Assembly (NCBI GenBank): GCA_965261945.1
Contig: CBDHEF010000002.1
Span: 2,666,001-2,730,000 of the forward strand
Source of the DNA: VXOI01 sp965261945
GTDB lineage: Bacteria; Chloroflexota; Dehalococcoidia; Lucifugimonadales; UBA3495
Direction: 5' to 3'
DNA length: 64,000 nucleotides
The number at the start of each line of letters is the position of its first letter. Positions within the stretch are counted from its first letter, which is position 1. Shown here piece by piece: positions 61,253-64,000 of this stretch. Under the pieces are notes generated by a model, which saw only the letters and a list, made by a program, of their open reading frames with translations, was not told the DNA's origin and ran no database searches. The translations under genes and the position numbers were made by a program.

Positions 61253-62143
61253 ATGACTGAGATAGGCAGGCTGATTACGGCGATGGTCACGCCGTTCGAT
61301 GCCGAGGGGAAGGTGGACTACGAACAGGCCAAGCGGCTTGCCAACGCCCTTCTTGACTCCGGCAGCGACGGTGTCATAGTTTCAGGCACTACCGGCGAGT
61401 CGCCGACGCTGACTACCGATGAGAAGCTGCGCCTGTTCGCCGAGGTCAAGGATTCGGTCGGCGACCGGGGCGCGGTCATAGCGGGCGCCGGCAACTACAG
61501 CACCGCCGAGAGCATCGAACTCACCCAGGAAGCCGAGAATGCCGGCGTTGACGGCCTGCTGCTGGTGGTCCCCTACTACAACAAGCCGCCGCAGGAGGGC
61601 CTCTATCAGCACTTCAAGGCCATTGCCGGGAGCACCAGCCTGCCGGCCATCGTGTACAACGTGACCAGCCGCACCAGCCTCAATATGACCCACGACACCA
61701 CCATCCGGCTCAGCGAGATCGAGAACATCGTGGGCATTAAAGAGGCGGGCAGCGACATGGACCAGATCGCCCGCATCATAGACGGGGCCAAGCCCGGATT
61801 CCTGGTCTGGAGCGGGAACGACAACGAGACGTTCTACATCATGGCCATGGGCGGCTACGGCGTGGTCAGCGTGGCCTCCCACCTCATAGGCAGCCAGATT
61901 AAGCAGATGATGGGCCTGTTGCTGGAGGGCGACATCGAGGGCGCCGCCGCCGAACACCGCCGGATGCACCCGATGTTCAAGGTGTTGTTCGTCGAGTCCA
62001 ACCCCATCCCGGTCAAGCACGGGCTGAACAGGGCTGGCTTCAACGTCGGCAACCCGCGCCTGCCGCTGATTCCCGCTTCCGAGAAAGCCGCGGCCGAAAT
62101 CGACAAGGTGATGTCGCAGTACACCATCGACCTGCCGGTGTAG
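61253..62143 (+). CDS. dapA: 4-hydroxy-tetrahydrodipicolinate synthase
   Basis: GGAAGGAGG lies eight bases before the ATG. The 296-residue protein has GVIVSGTTGESPTLTTDEKL, the PAIVYNVTSRTSLN loop and GIKEAGSDMDQIARIIDG with the Schiff-base lysine (about residue 162). It condenses pyruvate and aspartate semialdehyde. A strong terminator follows. Confidence 0.95.
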   Translation: MTEIGRLITAMVTPFDAEGKVDYEQAKRLANALLDSGSDGVIVSGTTGESPTLTTDEKLRLFAEVKDSVGDRGAVIAGAGNYSTAESIELTQEAENAGVDGLLLVVPYYNKPPQEGLYQHFKAIAGSTSLPAIVYNVTSRTSLNMTHDTTIRLSEIENIVGIKEAGSDMDQIARIIDGAKPGFLVWSGNDNETFYIMAMGGYGVVSVASHLIGSQIKQMMGLLLEGDIEGAAAEHRRMHPMFKVLFVESNPIPVKHGLNRAGFNVGNPRLPLIPASEKAAAEIDKVMSQYTIDLPV

Positions 62144-62174
62144 TCTCTGGAGAGACATACCCTGTCAAATGCAG

Positions 62175-62205
62175 CGGCCCCGTCAATTGACGGGGCCGTT
62201 TCGTT
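62175..62205 (+). terminator. Strong bidirectional-type terminator after dapA
   Basis: CGGCCCCGTCAA pairs perfectly with TTGACGGGGCCG, followed by TTTCGTTTT. It can also end transcription from the convergent minus-strand gene at 62237. Confidence 0.9.
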
Positions 62206-62236
62206 TTCGGTCTTGTGGCCTGCCAGAACGGAGACC

Positions 62237-63025
62237 CTACTGCTCGACTTCCCGAAATGTCACCTGCTCAGCTTCCGCCCGGTCCCGCTGCGGCTCAGGT
62301 ATGGTGTCGCCAATGACCATGGGCCAAGAATCGGAGCCGGTGGCCTTGCTGAGGGTGGCAGCACGACCAATGGCGCGGTCTATGTCGGTGTGGTTGACTG
62401 TGAGGGAGAATTCACCCACGAAGTAGACAGCGGCGCCTCCGTCCTGTCCACTCATCACCGCGTCGGCCTGTTCGAGATCCGCCCTTTCATCGTCGGTAAT
62501 CAAACCGTTGTCTACGGCATCGGCAATCAGTTCCTCGAACCCGCCGTCTCTTCCAAGGATGTTGCTGTAAAGCAGCAGGTTGCGACGCAGGCTGCGGCCA
62601 TGACGCTGTCGAAACGCCATGCCCGCATAGCTGGCGAAACTCTTCCCCACCCGACGCTCGTATTCCGCACCTTTCAGTCTGCCAAGGTCGCCCTGCATTA
62701 TGCCGATAGTGCCGTTTATCGAGTCGATGTTGCCGTTCATCGAGTCGATAGTAGCGTTTATCGAGTCGATGTTGGCGTTTATTCTGGTGATGTCGCCCCG
62801 AATTTCGGTGATGTCGCCCTGCATTTCGGTGATGTCGCCCCGAATTTCGGTGATGTCGCCCTGCATTTCGTTGAATCGCCGCTCGACGTAGGCCTCGAAC
62901 CTGGCGAAACGCTCGGGCAACTCGATCAGTTCCTGTGTCAGCAACAGGCTCCGGACCTGGTCGCGGAAGTCCGGGTCCTCCCGCAGCAGGCGCAACAGGT
63001 CGGCCGTGGTGGAGATAGTGGTCAT
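62237..63025 (-). CDS. PD-(D/E)XK-like protein with repeated coiled coil
   Basis: The ATG at 63025 gives MTTISTTADLLRLLREDPDF, similar to the lead of the gene at 50011. A coiled coil follows with seven-residue repeats (GDITEIR, GDITEMQ, then SINATID and SMNGNID), encoded by near-identical 21-bp units at 62700-62870. The C-terminal domain (YFVGEFSLTVNHTDIDRAIG) has a degenerate nuclease motif. It is convergent with dapA and shares a terminator region. Function unknown; a second copy in one window suggests a family expansion. Confidence 0.65.
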   Translation of the reverse strand: MTTISTTADLLRLLREDPDFRDQVRSLLLTQELIELPERFARFEAYVERRFNEMQGDITEIRGDITEMQGDITEIRGDITRINANIDSINATIDSMNGNIDSINGTIGIMQGDLGRLKGAEYERRVGKSFASYAGMAFRQRHGRSLRRNLLLYSNILGRDGGFEELIADAVDNGLITDDERADLEQADAVMSGQDGGAAVYFVGEFSLTVNHTDIDRAIGRAATLSKATGSDSWPMVIGDTIPEPQRDRAEAEQVTFREVEQ

Positions 63026-63039
63026 GTCGGCAACTCCAG

Positions 63040-64000
63040 TTACACGAACACCGGGCTGAGCTGGATGGTCTCGGCGCGGCTGGGGCCGGTGGAGACGATC
63101 TGCACGGGGCAGCCAACCAGCGCCTCGATGCGGCGGATGTAGGCCACCGCGTTGGCCGGGAGCTGGCAGAGCTTCGTGGCGCTGGCCGTCGGCTCGTCCC
63201 AGCCGGGTAACTCCTCGTACACCGGCTCGCACCGGGCCAGGAGCGACGTGTTGGCCGGGAAACGTCCAACATCCTTGCCGTCCACCCGGTATCCGACGCA
63301 TATCTTGACGGACTCGAAGCCGTCTAGGATGTCGAGGCGGGTCAGCACCAGGCCAGTGAAGCCGTTGACCAGTTGGCTATACTTGGCCGCCACGCCATCG
63401 AACCAGCCGATGCGCCGCGCCCGGCCGGTGGTGGTGCCGTATTCCTGGGCTATCTCGCGTACCTTGTCAGCAAATTCGTCGTGTATCTCCGAGGGCATGG
63501 GGCCGCCGCCGACCCGCGTGGAGTAGGCCTTGAACACGCCCAGCACACCGGCGATGGCCTGCGGGTTCAGGCCCAAGCCGGTGCAGGCCCCGCCGACGGA
63601 CGGGGAAGACGAAGTTACATAGGGATAAGAACCGTGGTCCAGGTCCAGCAGCGTCCCTTGGGCGCCCTCCAGCAACACCCGCTTTCCCATTTGCAGGCGG
63701 TCCTGCACTATCTGCTCGGTGGGGTGGGCATAGGGGCGCAGTTGCTCGGCCCACAGGCGACACTTGGCCTTCACGTCCTCGTAGGCCAGCGGCTCGGCGC
63801 CGTGAATCTTGGTGATGATGGCGTTCTTCAGCTCCAGGACGCTCTTCAGCTTGGGGGTCAGCGATTCCCAGTCCAGCAGGTCGCCGACGCGGATGCCGGC
63901 GCGCCCGGTTTTGTCCACGTAGGCGGGGCCGATGCCGCGCCCGGTGGTGCCGATGGCGCTGGCGCCGCGGGCTTTCTCCTCCAGCGCGTCCAGCAGCACA
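63040..64000 (-). CDS. purA: Adenylosuccinate synthetase, C-terminal part (cut by window edge)
   Basis: The frame is open to the window end, so the start and the P-loop lie beyond. The visible 319 residues contain GTTGRGIGPAYVDKTGRAGI, the VLLEGAQGTLLDLDHGSYPY motif, GTTTGRARRIGWFD and SLLARCEPVYEELPGWDEPT, all PurA signatures. It joins IMP and aspartate to adenylosuccinate using GTP. It ends at 63040, 15 bases before the coiled-coil gene. Confidence 0.95.
   Translation of the reverse strand, partial: VLLDALEEKARGASAIGTTGRGIGPAYVDKTGRAGIRVGDLLDWESLTPKLKSVLELKNAIITKIHGAEPLAYEDVKAKCRLWAEQLRPYAHPTEQIVQDRLQMGKRVLLEGAQGTLLDLDHGSYPYVTSSSPSVGGACTGLGLNPQAIAGVLGVFKAYSTRVGGGPMPSEIHDEFADKVREIAQEYGTTTGRARRIGWFDGVAAKYSQLVNGFTGLVLTRLDILDGFESVKICVGYRVDGKDVGRFPANTSLLARCEPVYEELPGWDEPTASATKLCQLPANAVAYIRRIEALVGCPVQIVSTGPSRAETIQLSPVFV

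Noticed and set aside
62700..62870. Noncoding tandem repeats
   Set aside because: They translate into heptad-like repeats of a coiled coil in a clearly coding minus-strand gene.

Overview
This 64 kb, high-GC window is most simply read as a chromosomal segment of a Chloroflexota bacterium, probably of the Dehalococcoidia/SAR202 type. That placement is inferred from the rpsO-pnp-dapB-asd-dapA-purA neighbourhood, the GlcDEF-type oxidase set beside a class V aminotransferase, and many secreted proteins; no rRNA is present to prove it.

The left half (about 1-33.9 kb) is a mobile, decaying accessory island. It starts with IS5-family debris, a frameshifted DUF2235 hydrolase and a Uma2 nuclease. From about 4.3 to 33.9 kb almost every gene is on the minus strand, small, closely spaced or overlapping, and usually preceded by an AAGGAG-like ribosome binding site. 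Recognisable families are an ASCH protein, two TnpB genes, a secreted metzincin protease, zinc-ribbon and Myb-like DNA-binding proteins, fragments of tyrosine recombinases plus one solo recombinase catalytic domain, a PDDEXK_4-type nuclease, an intact IS1380 element, a HEPN two-gene module inside short inverted repeats, a pRiA4b-ORF3-like protein and a helicase N-terminal fragment at the right edge. About a dozen other genes have no recognised family. Many island genes carry one frameshift, often at a homopolymer or tandem repeat, and at least four contain a single in-frame TAG followed by clearly coding sequence. No capsid, terminase, relaxase or replication gene was seen, so the island cannot be named prophage, plasmid or ICE.

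From 33.9 to 46 kb the sequence becomes ordinary chromosome: lipoproteins, a four-gene run of exported proteins, two MaoC-like hot-dog proteins, a SelW/Rdx-family selenoprotein with TGA in a CxxU motif and a matching hairpin, a pentapeptide-repeat protein, a frameshifted GIY-YIG protein, a DRTGG/P-loop protein, an SDR and a PaREP1/HEPN-like protein. The segment from 44.9 to 52.3 kb holds a class V aminotransferase (alanine-glyoxylate type) converging on glcD, a PD-(D/E)XK-like gene, glcE and glcF; together these suggest glycolate or D-2-hydroxyacid oxidation to glyoxylate and amination to glycine.

The right end holds an A-type Fe-S carrier, tRNA-Pro(GGG), rpsO, pnp and the lysine/diaminopimelate genes dapB, asd and dapA, then a second PD-(D/E)XK-like coiled-coil gene and the 3' part of purA. 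An AT-rich STAND/NACHT-like NTPase gene sits between asd and dapA and looks horizontally acquired. Several families of inverted-repeat elements (MITE-like) are scattered through the window, and strong intrinsic terminators punctuate the housekeeping region.
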